From JASHVB01 sp035535035 (lineage in GTDB: Bacteria > Pseudomonadota > Alphaproteobacteria > Acetobacterales > Acetobacteraceae): a stretch of DNA of 64,000 nt. This document shows positions 52,177 through 60,184 of this stretch, piece by piece. The position numbers were made by a program, and so were the translations under genes. The stretch is taken from assembly GCA_035535035.1 (NCBI GenBank), contig DATLQW010000029.1, forward strand, positions 1 through 64,000, written 5' to 3'. The notes below the pieces were generated by a model that saw only the letters and a program-made list of their open reading frames with translations, was not told the DNA's origin and searched no databases. How positions within the stretch are numbered: the first letter of the stretch is position 1; each line of letters starts with the position of its first letter.

Positions 52177-52194
52177 GCGTCACGCGCGCGTCAT
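52177..52194 (+). promoter_or_regulatory. Pho-box-like direct repeat
   Basis: GCGTCAC and GCGTCAT are separated by four bases, giving the 7-4-7 layout with an 11-bp period of a PhoB-binding site (consensus CTGTCAT repeated). It lies 65 bp upstream of the ATG of a PstS-like gene. Binding by PhoB is inferred; the first two bases of each repeat differ from consensus. Confidence 0.5.
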
Positions 52195-52258
52195 GTATGT
52201 ATGAGAGAAACGCCCTCGGAATGTCCGTGCCGAGCCTAACCACAACCCGAGGAATTGC

Positions 52259-53614
52259 ATGATGTCCCATGGAACAATGAAGAAGACGCTGCTTACCGCC
52301 TGCGCGGCCGCTGCCCTTGCGGTGGGTGCTGGGCATGGCGCGTCGGCGGCGGTCAACACCGTCTGCGCCGAGCCGAACCCGGCGGGCGCCGCGCTCTCTT
52401 ATCCCACCCAGCCGCCGCTCTGCCTGCTCGGCGGCGGGTCGTCGCTCGCGGCAGTGGTCTATCAGGCGCAGGCCGAGGCGCATTTCGGCGTGACCGATCC
52501 GAGCTTCGGCATCAACTACTCGTCGATCGGCAGCGGCTCGGGCCAGAACCTGTTCCTCGACAACTCGTCCACCTTCGACGCCAACAACGTCACCCCGAGC
52601 GGCCAGACGATCGCGTTCGGAGCCAGCGACGCGACGCTGTCAGCGGGTCAGATCAGCACCTGGGCCACCTCGGCAACTGGCCAGTCGGTGTCCGGCAACC
52701 TGATCCAGATCCCGACCTTCGGCACCGCCATTGCCGTCGTGTTCAAGAAAACCAGCGCGCAACAGGAAGGCGAGCTTCGGTTCAACGATACGCAGCTTTG
52801 CGGCATCTTCTCCGGCAAGATCACGTCGTGGCAAGACCCGGCACTGGCCGGCGTGGCGATTTCCCCCAGCACACTGCCGATCGGCACCATCCATCCGATC
52901 TATCGGATCGACGGCAGCGGCACGAGCTTCCTGCTTACGCAGCACCTGCACCAAGTTTGCACTACGGGTGCCGGCGGCGACTCCAACATCACGTTCACGG
53001 CAAGCGCCAATTTCGCCGGCGAATTCGGTGGCACCCCGCCGTCGAACTTCATTGGCGCGACCAACAGCAGCGGCATTCAGACAACGGTCCAGACCGCGGG
53101 CAACACGGCAAACGAGGAGCTCGGCTATCTCAGCCCGGACTACACGCTGATCGCGCCGGCGAATTCCGGCCGCGGCGGCTACCCGGCGGTCGCCGAGGTG
53201 CAGAACAGCAACGACGGCATCTACTACCTGCCCACCTCGGCCAACACCCAGAACGCTTTGGCGAACGTCCCGGCACCCGCCGCGGGCGACGCCAATCCGG
53301 CGGACTATGTTCCGCCGGAGGCCAGTCCGCCGCACTTTTACCCGATCGTCGGCTTCACCACCGTCGATCTCGCGCAGTGCTACAGCAACGCCACCGTCGG
53401 CAACGATGTCGTGGAATACTGGCAAGATTTCTATACACCGCTGCCGTACATGGCAAATCTTCTGGTGCAGCACGGGTTCACGCCGCTGCCCGCCAACCTT
53501 TCGAACGCGGTTTTCAACAACCTGCTGACGGCGGGCGCGACGGGCAATACGGACGTGATGGAACCGAATGTTTGCGCTTCGGCCGGTGGCACCGGTGCCG
53601 TCGCCGGTCGCTGA
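52259..53614 (+). CDS. PstS-like extracellular substrate-binding protein
   Basis: A 451-residue exported protein with signal peptide (TLLTACAAAALAVGAGHGAS). It has the PstS fold features: LLGGGSSLAAVVYQAQAEAH, NYSSIGSGSGQNLF, FGASDATLS, GIFSGKITSWQDPAL and YRIDGSGTSFLLTQHL, the phosphate-binding loops of this family. It is longer than ordinary PstS and stands without pstCAB. Beside it is a type II secretion cluster; in Pseudomonas, a phosphate-regulated type II system exports PstS-like and DING proteins, so this one may be a secreted substrate. GAGGAA lies upstream of the ATG, and a Pho-box-like repeat 65 bp further up. Confidence 0.8.
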   Translation: MMSHGTMKKTLLTACAAAALAVGAGHGASAAVNTVCAEPNPAGAALSYPTQPPLCLLGGGSSLAAVVYQAQAEAHFGVTDPSFGINYSSIGSGSGQNLFLDNSSTFDANNVTPSGQTIAFGASDATLSAGQISTWATSATGQSVSGNLIQIPTFGTAIAVVFKKTSAQQEGELRFNDTQLCGIFSGKITSWQDPALAGVAISPSTLPIGTIHPIYRIDGSGTSFLLTQHLHQVCTTGAGGDSNITFTASANFAGEFGGTPPSNFIGATNSSGIQTTVQTAGNTANEELGYLSPDYTLIAPANSGRGGYPAVAEVQNSNDGIYYLPTSANTQNALANVPAPAAGDANPADYVPPEASPPHFYPIVGFTTVDLAQCYSNATVGNDVVEYWQDFYTPLPYMANLLVQHGFTPLPANLSNAVFNNLLTAGATGNTDVMEPNVCASAGGTGAVAGR

Positions 53615-53649
53615 TCCGGCGAACCACCATCAGGCTTGCGTCTAACAGG

Positions 53650-53674
53650 GGGCGGCCCGCAAGGGCCGCCCTTT
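53650..53674. terminator. Bidirectional-type Rho-independent terminator
   Basis: GGGCGGCCC pairs perfectly with GGGCCGCCC over nine base pairs around a GCAA loop, followed by TTT. It lies between the convergent PstS-like gene and gspK and could serve both. Confidence 0.85.
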
Positions 53675-53693
53675 CCGCATCCGGAACCGCCGC

Positions 53694-54506
53694 TCAATTC
53701 CAGTCCAGGACCTGCCAGGCACGCTCGCCTGGCTTTACGTGCGCCGCCAGCCGCACTACGGCGCGGCGAACGAAGCGTGTGCCGTCGGCAAGCAGGGCGG
53801 CGGCGCGGACCAGCACGATTTTGTCGGGGCTGGTAAAGCCGATCAGCGGCGAGGCATGGCCGATCATGGCAGCGTCCTGCAGCACGTCGCGATCGAACGA
53901 CGAATTCTCGGTGCCGCGGGCGTCGCCGGTTTGATAGACTGAGATGTATGGCCGAAGCCGCGACAGCAGGTCGGCGCTCATGCCGGCAACCAGGCCGATC
54001 TCGTCCACACTGGCGAACGGCCGGCCTGGCGGGCCATAGGGCAGGTTCGCACGCCGATAGCGATCCCGCTTCAAGCCGCCGGCGAGCGAGACCGTGGTGG
54101 CGGTGCGCCAATCGACCATCGCGCGTGACAGGTCGCGTGCTTGCGCGGGATCGGCGCCGACCGCAGCGAGCAAGGCGGCCAGCATCGCCGGGGAGCTGAA
54201 ATTCGGGTTGATTCGTCCGCTCTGGTCCTCGATGGCGATCTCGACCATGGCGCGGCCGATGTCGATCCGGTGCGCCAGTCCGTCTGGCTGCCACGCACCG
54301 CGCTGCAACTGGAACACCGCCTGCTGCACGCCGCCGTCGGCCGCCGCCTCGGCGGTCGCGCTGCCGCGCAGATTGCTGGCAATCTCCGCTGCGCCGCGCC
54401 CCGACGCCGCCAGTCCAGCGACCAGCAATGCCAGCAGGCCCAGCGTCCACAACACGATCAGCAGCGCAAAGCCGCGCTGATCAGGCGCCGCAGTGCGGTT
54501 GCTCAC
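53694..54506 (-). CDS. gspK: Type II secretion minor pseudopilin GspK
   Basis: A 270-residue minor pseudopilin. The type III leader RGFALLIVLWTLGLLALLVA has the prepilin peptidase site after Gly but lacks the usual Glu at +5, which is characteristic of GspK. NFSSPAMLAALLAAVGADPA, the ALMDW-like AMVDWRTA and FASVDEIGLVAGMSADLLSR also match. The GTG start at 54506 overlaps the gspJ stop (GTGA), so upstream in-frame codons are rejected. With GspI and GspJ it would form the tip of the pseudopilus. Confidence 0.9.
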   Translation of the reverse strand: MSNRTAAPDQRGFALLIVLWTLGLLALLVAGLAASGRGAAEIASNLRGSATAEAAADGGVQQAVFQLQRGAWQPDGLAHRIDIGRAMVEIAIEDQSGRINPNFSSPAMLAALLAAVGADPAQARDLSRAMVDWRTATTVSLAGGLKRDRYRRANLPYGPPGRPFASVDEIGLVAGMSADLLSRLRPYISVYQTGDARGTENSSFDRDVLQDAAMIGHASPLIGFTSPDKIVLVRAAALLADGTRFVRRAVVRLAAHVKPGERAWQVLDWN

Positions 54507-55117
54507 GGCGACGGAAGCTCCCGCATCGGGGCGATGACGATATCCGGCCATTGGCGCGCGTTGCCCGGCGGGAACGCGATCCGCAGGCGCACAAGCGGCG
54601 GCAGCTCGCGCGCCGTCCAGGCGGACAGCCAGCGTCCACGCCGTGGTGCGGCCGCCGGCTGCCAGAAGCCGAGATCGAGTTGCGCCACGTGGTCCAGCAG
54701 TGTGATCGCCGACGGCGGCGGCAGCGGGACGATCCAGCGGCGATAGTGCGGTCGCCAGAGCAATTCAAGGCGATGCCCCTTGGTCACCAGCAACCTCACG
54801 TCCGCCTCGTGCGTCACCCGTGCGCCGAAACCTTCCGGCAGGGTCGTGACAAATGACAGGGTGTGGGCGGTGCCGGTAAAGGCGGCATGGCGCGACCTTG
54901 GTTCGCCGGGCGACGCCTGCCCAATGAGTTGGCGCAATGCCCGATCGGTGGTTTCAAGTCCGCTGGCGCGCCGGCCCACCCGGCCCTCCAGCGCCCACGC
55001 CTGCAGTCCGACCCGGATCCCCTGTGTCAGGGTCAGCATCAGCAGGCCGAGGACCACCAGAGTCACCAGCAGCTCCAACAGGGTGAAGCCACGTTCGTTG
55101 AGGGTGCGATATCGCAT
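54503..55117 (-). CDS. gspJ: Type II secretion minor pseudopilin GspJ
   Basis: A 204-residue pseudopilin. The prepilin signal NERGFTLLELLVTLVVLGLL carries the Gly/Phe cleavage site and Glu +5. The later part (LRQLIGQASPGEPRSRHAAF, TLSFVTTLPEGFGARVTHEA, RLELLWRPHY) is typical of GspJ. The start MRYRTLNERG at 55117 gives the normal short leader. It overlaps gspK by four bases at its 3' end and follows gspH by about 110 bp. Confidence 0.88.
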   Translation of the reverse strand: MRYRTLNERGFTLLELLVTLVVLGLLMLTLTQGIRVGLQAWALEGRVGRRASGLETTDRALRQLIGQASPGEPRSRHAAFTGTAHTLSFVTTLPEGFGARVTHEADVRLLVTKGHRLELLWRPHYRRWIVPLPPPSAITLLDHVAQLDLGFWQPAAAPRRGRWLSAWTARELPPLVRLRIAFPPGNARQWPDIVIAPMRELPSP

Positions 55118-55231
55118 GGCCGAACGGCGCAAAAGCACGCGCCATCATCCCCGATGCCGTGTCAACGTCCAGGGGCCGCTACCCGGATGCCCGTGATGAG
55201 TCGGTGACATCGACCGGCGGTGCCAGTATCG

Positions 55232-55642
55232 CTATCGGTCCTGCGCCATTTTCACCCGGCCGGTCAGCCAGCTCACCACGACGGTGACGCTCGACGTCGC
55301 GGCCCGCACCACTATTGTTCCGCCGGACGAACTGCCATCGGGCGCGAAGCGGACCGCCGCGGCGCCGGCCAGGGCAACGTCGGCCGGGACGCCGTGCGCG
55401 GCCAGCCCGTCAACCTGGTAGCGGCTGGGCGTCAGCGCAACCGAGACCGACCGATCTTCGGCGATGGCGCGGCCGCGGGCCAGCCGCAGTGCGGCCACCA
55501 GTTCGCGTGCCGCGACGTCGGCGTCCAGCCGCGCGCTGTGCATCGGGCCACGCGCAAGGACGATACCCAGCAGCAGCCCGAGAATGACCAATACGACGAT
55601 CATCTCAATCAGGGTGAAGCCGTCTTCGCGGCGTCGATTCAC
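55232..55642 (-). CDS. gspH: Type II secretion pseudopilin GspH
   Basis: A 136-residue minor pseudopilin. The leader VNRRREDGFTLIEMIVVLVI has the Gly/Phe site and Glu +5, followed by ELVAALRLARGRAIAEDRSV, the GspH signature, and FAPDGSSSGGTIVVR. The GTG start at 55642 overlaps the stop of the prepilin peptidase gene (GTGA) and gives a normal leader length; upstream in-frame sequence is not used. The enzyme that cleaves its leader is encoded immediately upstream. Confidence 0.88.
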   Translation of the reverse strand: MNRRREDGFTLIEMIVVLVILGLLLGIVLARGPMHSARLDADVAARELVAALRLARGRAIAEDRSVSVALTPSRYQVDGLAAHGVPADVALAGAAAVRFAPDGSSSGGTIVVRAATSSVTVVVSWLTGRVKMAQDR

Positions 55643-56388
55643 GGCAATCCCCAGGCCGAACCGTACAGCCACACCAGCCAGAACGAAACGGCGAGGAATG
55701 CGCCAAATGGCAACGCGGTGGTCGCATGCACCGGCCGGCCGGCTATGGCAGCGACACCGGCGACGGCGAGGCCGGCGAGTGCCGCGAGCAGGACGACCCA
55801 GGGCAGCGCGCCGATCCCCAGCCACGCCCCGGCCGCCGCAAGCAGCTTGGCGTCACCTGCGCCCATGCCCTCGCGTCCTCGCAACAAGCGATAGGTTGCC
55901 GCGACCGCGCGCAGCCCGAGATAGCCAGAGGCTGCGCCCAGCGCGTGCCAGAACACGGTGTCCGGCGCGGTGACGATCGCCACGCCGAGGCCGGCCAGCA
56001 GCAACGGCAGTGTCAGCGCGTCCGGCAGCAGCAACCATAACGCGTCGATCCAGCCGAGTGCCAGCAGCATCCATCCGAGCAAGCAACCAGCCCAGACCTG
56101 TTGCGGTGTCCGGCAGGCGAGCACGGCACAGACGCTCACTCCAAGTGCCGCCAGTTCCACCGCGGGATGAAACCAGCCGATCGGCTCGCCGCAATAGCGG
56201 CAGCGTCCACGTTGCAGCGCGAAGCTGGCCAGGGGCACAAGATCGAGTGGTCCGAGCGGTGTGCCGCACGCGGCACAGGCAGAGCGCGCCAGCACGACCG
56301 GTCGCTGCTCCGGCAGTCGCACGATGAGCACGCCAAGGAAACTTCCGGCGAAAGGAGCAATCAGCAGCGGCAACACGAACGCGAGCAT
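55639..56388 (-). CDS. gspO: Prepilin peptidase (GspO/PilD type)
   Basis: A 249-residue membrane aspartic protease that trims and N-methylates pseudopilins. The two catalytic Asp residues are in WIDALWLLLPD and in GMGAGDAKLLAAAG. The N-terminal cytoplasmic loop has two Cys pairs (CAACGTPLG and CRYCGEPIGW), the zinc-binding form linked to methyltransferase activity. Multiple hydrophobic helices follow. The start MLAFVLPLLIAP has GGAG seven bases upstream. It heads the minus-strand run gspO-H-J-K, divergent from gspD. Confidence 0.92.
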   Translation of the reverse strand: MLAFVLPLLIAPFAGSFLGVLIVRLPEQRPVVLARSACAACGTPLGPLDLVPLASFALQRGRCRYCGEPIGWFHPAVELAALGVSVCAVLACRTPQQVWAGCLLGWMLLALGWIDALWLLLPDALTLPLLLAGLGVAIVTAPDTVFWHALGAASGYLGLRAVAATYRLLRGREGMGAGDAKLLAAAGAWLGIGALPWVVLLAALAGLAVAGVAAIAGRPVHATTALPFGAFLAVSFWLVWLYGSAWGLP

Positions 56389-56543
56389 GCACGGACTCCA
56401 GCCGAACGGCCCGGACGGCTGATGCAGCCTCCCATGGCCGAACGATCCGGGCGTATGGCATTCCAGTGACGTTATGGTGGCTCCTACTGTCGGGTTGGGG
56501 TCCGCCATGCTAATCGCCCGCGCAATGCGATCGGGGCTGCGGC

Positions 56544-56813
56544 ATGCTGCGTGACTTCGTCTTGTGGTGGGCGAGACCGATGAAGGTCGCGCTGCCGCCG
56601 CGCTTGCTGCCGGGCACCAATCGCACGGACGCGCCGCGGTTCGCGACGCAACCGCCGCATCGTCGGCTGACGCTGCGCCGGCGGCCGCGCCGGATGATCC
56701 CGCGCCCAGGCTCTGACGCAATCCCGGAGGGGCGGCTGATCGAGCAGCTGTCGGTCGCACCAAGCCGCCCCGCAGCATCCGGACAGCACACTGGACTGTC
56801 CCTGGCGCGATGA
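56544..56813 (+). CDS. Small Arg-rich protein coupled to gspD
   Basis: An 89-residue ORF whose stop overlaps the gspD ATG by four bases (ATGA), which supports translation. It begins MLRDFVLWWARPMKVALPPR and then becomes Arg- and Pro-rich (LTLRRRPRRMIPRP). The opening reminds me of the N-terminus of GspL-type proteins of acetic acid bacteria, so this could be a truncated gspL or an independent small protein; neither can be proven. No membrane helix is present. Confidence 0.4.
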   Translation: MLRDFVLWWARPMKVALPPRLLPGTNRTDAPRFATQPPHRRLTLRRRPRRMIPRPGSDAIPEGRLIEQLSVAPSRPAASGQHTGLSLAR

Positions 56814-59122
56814 TGCCGACATGCAGCGCCGATCGTTTGCGGCGGATCGCCGCGGCGCTGGTTGCCGCCGGACTGGCGGGCTGCGCGCGGCCGGAGGCGC
56901 CGATGGTAACGGCGCTGCCGCCGCTGCCGATCGAGACCTCCGTCGCACCCCCGCGCATCAATGGCAATGTCGGCTCGCCACGCAGCCTGCCGCCGGCGCT
57001 TCTCTCATTTGGAACCCGGCGGACCGCGACGCCGCCTACCCCGCCCATCGGCGCTGGCGGCGGCGACATTTCACTGGATTTCGCCGACACCGACATCCGC
57101 GCGGTGGCGGCGCAGATTCTGGGCACCATCCTCAAGCTGAACTACACGATCGACCCGGCGGTGCACGGCTCGGCGACGCTGCGCACGGAACGGCCGCTGG
57201 CGCGGGCGCAACTGTTTTCCGTGTTGCAGTCGCTGCTGGCGCAGAACGGGGCGACGCTGGTGCAGACCGGCTCGCTCTATCGCGTGGTGCCCATCGCGCA
57301 GGCCGCGGCGGTCGCGGCCGAGGCGGGCACCGCCGGCATCGAGACGGTGACGCTGCACTATGCGTCCGCCGCGAACCTGGTGAAGCTGTTGCAGCCTTTC
57401 GTCGGCGCCGGCGGCAAGATTGCTGCGGATGCCGGGCGCAACGTGCTGCTGGTCAGCGGGTCTCCGGATAATCGCGACAGCCTGGTGAACCTAATCCATG
57501 CGTTCGACACCGATATCCTGGCCGGCCAGTCCTATGCGCTGCTGCCGGTGGGCAACGGCGGGGTCAAGGATTTTGCCAGCGCGCTGGAGGATGCGTTCCA
57601 CGGCCAGACTGGCGGCGCGCTGGCCGGACAGGTGCGCATCGTGCCGATGACACGGATCAATGCCGTGCTGGCGATCGCCGCCCAGCCACAGACGATCGAG
57701 CAGGTGCGGCGGGTCTATACGCTCGTCGAGCGGGCGCGGGCGCGAACCATCCGCAGTTGGCACGTTTACTACCTGCAGAACAGCCCCGCCGAGGATGTGG
57801 CCTATGTGCTGCAGCAGGCGTTCACGCCGAACAACGTGACGGCACGACCAACCAGCCAGTCGCGAGCCCAAGCCGGCGCGGCCGGGTTGCAGGGCGCCGG
57901 CGGAGTACTGGGGGGCGCCGGGCAGCAGGGTGGAGGCGGGCTGGCGGGTGGTGGGCAAAGCGTGTTGGGCGGCGGCGGCGGCCTGCCCGGCGCTGTCGGC
58001 GGGGCGCAGGGCGGTTCTCCGCTCGCCCAGGTGCCGCAGGTCGCTGCCCAGGGACAGGCACAGCCGCTGCTTCCCGCCGCGGCGTCACCGCTGGCCGGGC
58101 CGCTGGAGCCAAGCAGCACGGAGGGGTCCAGCGAGGCGCTGAGCATCATTCCGGATCCGCAGAACAATGCCCTGCTGATCTATGGCACCGGGCAGGAGAT
58201 GGACACCATCCAGGCGATGCTGCGCAAGATCGACATCCTGCCGCTGCAGGTTAGAATAGACGCGGTAATCGCCGAAGTAACCTTGAACGACAACCTGCAA
58301 TACGGCACGCAGTTCTTCTTCCAGTCCGGTGGGCTGAACGGGGTCCTGAACTTCGCCTCGCAGCAGAACCTGCAGACCCCTTCACAGACACAGCTCAACC
58401 TGAATTTTCCGGGATTCTTCATCGGCGGTCATGGCGCCGGCGGCGCCCCCTTCGCGCTGAACGCGCTGCAGCAGGTGACGACGGTGCGGGTGCTCTCCTC
58501 GCCGGAGCTTCTGGTGCTGGACAACCAGCCGGCACGGTTGCAGGTGGGCAACGTGGTGCCGTATCTGAGCCAGAGCTCACAAAGCACGCTGACCACCGGC
58601 GCGCCGGTGATAAACTCGGTCAACTACCAGCAGACCGGCGTGGTGCTGGACGTGACGCCGCGGGTGAACAGCGGCGGATTGGTGACGCTCGACATCTCGC
58701 AGGAGGTGAGCGATGTGTCCACCCAGATCACCACGCCGGGCATCAACTCGCCCACGTTCTTCGATCGCAGCATCAGTTCGCGGGTCGTGGTGCAGGACGG
58801 CCAGACCATCGGTCTGGCCGGGCTGATCAGCGACAACGCCAGCACCGGCAACCAGGGCATCCCATGGCTGAAGGATATCCCGATCCTGGGAGCGCTGGCC
58901 GGCAACCAGAATAACACGCGGCAGCGCACCGAGCTGCTGATGCTGCTGACGCCCCATGTGCTGCACGATCAGCGCGACGCGCGGGCACTTACCGAGGACA
59001 TGCGCGAGCAATTGATCAACGCCGCGGCGGTGCCGGCGCAGTTGAACTCGTTGCGGCCCTCCGGTTCGCCGGATCCGAATGAGCGCATTCGGCACAAGGT
59101 CGAACAGGAGCTGCAACAGTGA
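56810..59122 (+). CDS. gspD: Type II secretion secretin GspD
   Basis: A 770-residue outer-membrane channel. The N-terminus AALVAAGLAGCARPEAP has a lipobox, so it is probably a lipoprotein that needs no separate pilotin. N0-N3 domains follow (ISLDFADTDIRAVAAQILGT, VTLHYASAANLVKLLQPFVG), with a glycine-rich insert at about 360-400. The secretin core has VRVLSSPELLVLDNQPARLQ VG..., the conserved VPYL, GVVLDVTPRVN, and IPWLKDIPILGALAG, followed by LLMLLTPHVL and the S-domain. It is divergent from the prepilin peptidase operon and overlaps small ORFs on both sides. Confidence 0.93.
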   Translation: MMPTCSADRLRRIAAALVAAGLAGCARPEAPMVTALPPLPIETSVAPPRINGNVGSPRSLPPALLSFGTRRTATPPTPPIGAGGGDISLDFADTDIRAVAAQILGTILKLNYTIDPAVHGSATLRTERPLARAQLFSVLQSLLAQNGATLVQTGSLYRVVPIAQAAAVAAEAGTAGIETVTLHYASAANLVKLLQPFVGAGGKIAADAGRNVLLVSGSPDNRDSLVNLIHAFDTDILAGQSYALLPVGNGGVKDFASALEDAFHGQTGGALAGQVRIVPMTRINAVLAIAAQPQTIEQVRRVYTLVERARARTIRSWHVYYLQNSPAEDVAYVLQQAFTPNNVTARPTSQSRAQAGAAGLQGAGGVLGGAGQQGGGGLAGGGQSVLGGGGGLPGAVGGAQGGSPLAQVPQVAAQGQAQPLLPAAASPLAGPLEPSSTEGSSEALSIIPDPQNNALLIYGTGQEMDTIQAMLRKIDILPLQVRIDAVIAEVTLNDNLQYGTQFFFQSGGLNGVLNFASQQNLQTPSQTQLNLNFPGFFIGGHGAGGAPFALNALQQVTTVRVLSSPELLVLDNQPARLQVGNVVPYLSQSSQSTLTTGAPVINSVNYQQTGVVLDVTPRVNSGGLVTLDISQEVSDVSTQITTPGINSPTFFDRSISSRVVVQDGQTIGLAGLISDNASTGNQGIPWLKDIPILGALAGNQNNTRQRTELLMLLTPHVLHDQRDARALTEDMREQLINAAAVPAQLNSLRPSGSPDPNERIRHKVEQELQQ

Positions 59123-59340
59123 TCCAGGCTTCGCCGGACGCTACGACAGATCTGGCTCCCGCCGGGAATTGCGATGACGACGGGGCGTTCGAGAAGGATG
59201 TAGCCGGCGTGGTTCGGCACGGGACGCTGGCCGTGGCGCCAGGAGCGAGTGAGACGGGGCATCCGCCGGCGGATCGGCTGTCGTTCGGTTCAGCCGGACG
59301 CGGCGGATCGATACGCATCGCCCCAGAGCGGCGCGCATGA
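59119..59340 (+). CDS. Possible 73-residue linker ORF between gspD and the transglycosylase gene
   Basis: A GTG-started ORF that overlaps the gspD stop (GTGA) and whose own stop overlaps the next ATG (ATGA). The product (DATTDLAPAGNCDDDGAFEK, VVRHGTLAVAPGASETGHPP) is hydrophilic and unrecognised. The two four-base overlaps argue that it is translated, or that it only carries ribosomes to the next gene. Confidence 0.35.
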   Translation: MIQASPDATTDLAPAGNCDDDGAFEKDVAGVVRHGTLAVAPGASETGHPPADRLSFGSAGRGGSIRIAPERRA

Positions 59341-59750
59341 CAATCCCGTATCTGGCCTGCATGGCGAGCGCCGCTGTGTTCTACCATCTGCCGCCGCGCG
59401 TGCTGCCGTCTATCCAAGCGGTCGAGGGCGGTCGTCCGGGGCTGGTGCACATCAACCAGGACGGTTCGCGGGACCTGGGGGTCATGCAGGTGAACACGCG
59501 CTGGGTGCGGCCGCTGGCATGGCAGACCCGGATGCCGCCGGCGGAAGCGCGACAGCGCCTGCTGCTGGATCCGTGCTTCAACATCGCCGTCGCCGGCGCG
59601 ATCATGCGCATTTACCTGAACGAGGCTGAAGGCAATCTGCTGCGCGCCGTCGGCTACTATCATTCTCACAGCGCACCGCTGGCCAACGCCTATCGGCTCC
59701 GGGTGGTCGCCTCCGCCGCGCGGCTGTTTGGCGGCGACGGGCAGCGTTGA
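59337..59750 (+). CDS. Lytic transglycosylase (SLT/VirB1-like)
   Basis: A 137-residue protein with the SLT fold: VLPSIQAVEGGRPGLVHINQ, with the catalytic Glu in AVEGG, then SRDLGVMQVNTRWVRPLAW and NIAVAGAIMRIYLNEAEGNL, LRAVGYYHSHSAPLANAYRL. Such enzymes cut peptidoglycan so that secretion machines can cross it. No complete signal peptide is visible; the N-terminus IPYLACMASAAVFYHLP is hydrophobic. It sits between gspD and gspI, and probably makes room for the secretin or pseudopilus. Confidence 0.85.
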   Translation: MTIPYLACMASAAVFYHLPPRVLPSIQAVEGGRPGLVHINQDGSRDLGVMQVNTRWVRPLAWQTRMPPAEARQRLLLDPCFNIAVAGAIMRIYLNEAEGNLLRAVGYYHSHSAPLANAYRLRVVASAARLFGGDGQR

Positions 59751-59752
59751 CC

Positions 59753-60160
59753 ATGCGCGGCACGCGCGGCTTCACCCTGCTGGAGGTGCTGATTGCCTTC
59801 GTCATCGCGGCGCTGGCGCTGGGAGTGATGTTCGAGGTGGCGGTCGATGCCGTGTCGGCATCGGAACGCGCGGCACGTTATGAGGAGGCGGTGGTGCGCG
59901 CCCGCTCGCACCTGGCGATGGCGACCGATGGCGGGTCGGTGATGCCGGGGAACTGGGACGGCGACGACGGCGGCGGGTATCGCTGGCATATCCATGTCGT
60001 GCCGGTCGTGGCGGCCGCCACACCGCGGGCCGCCGGGCCGGCGGGGCTGCCGCCGGCACTCTACGCTGTCAGCGTCTGGATCACCTGGACCGAGGACGGC
60101 CGAACGCGCGAGGTTCGGCTGGACACTGAACAGGTCGGCCAGCCGGTCGGCGGCGGTTGA
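59753..60160 (+). CDS. gspI: Type II secretion minor pseudopilin GspI-like
   Basis: A 135-residue prepilin with leader MRGTRGFTLLEVLIAFVIAA (Gly/Phe cleavage site, Glu +5) and a C-terminal domain with RYEEAVVRARSHLAMATDG and YAVSVWITWTEDGRTREVRL. Length and the pattern match GspI, the member absent from the gspH-J-K run on the other strand. It starts two bases after the transglycosylase stop. It is convergent with the HAF-repeat gene downstream. Confidence 0.78.
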   Translation: MRGTRGFTLLEVLIAFVIAALALGVMFEVAVDAVSASERAARYEEAVVRARSHLAMATDGGSVMPGNWDGDDGGGYRWHIHVVPVVAAATPRAAGPAGLPPALYAVSVWITWTEDGRTREVRLDTEQVGQPVGGG

Positions 60161-60184
60161 CGAGACAGGACCGGGACGGCGACT

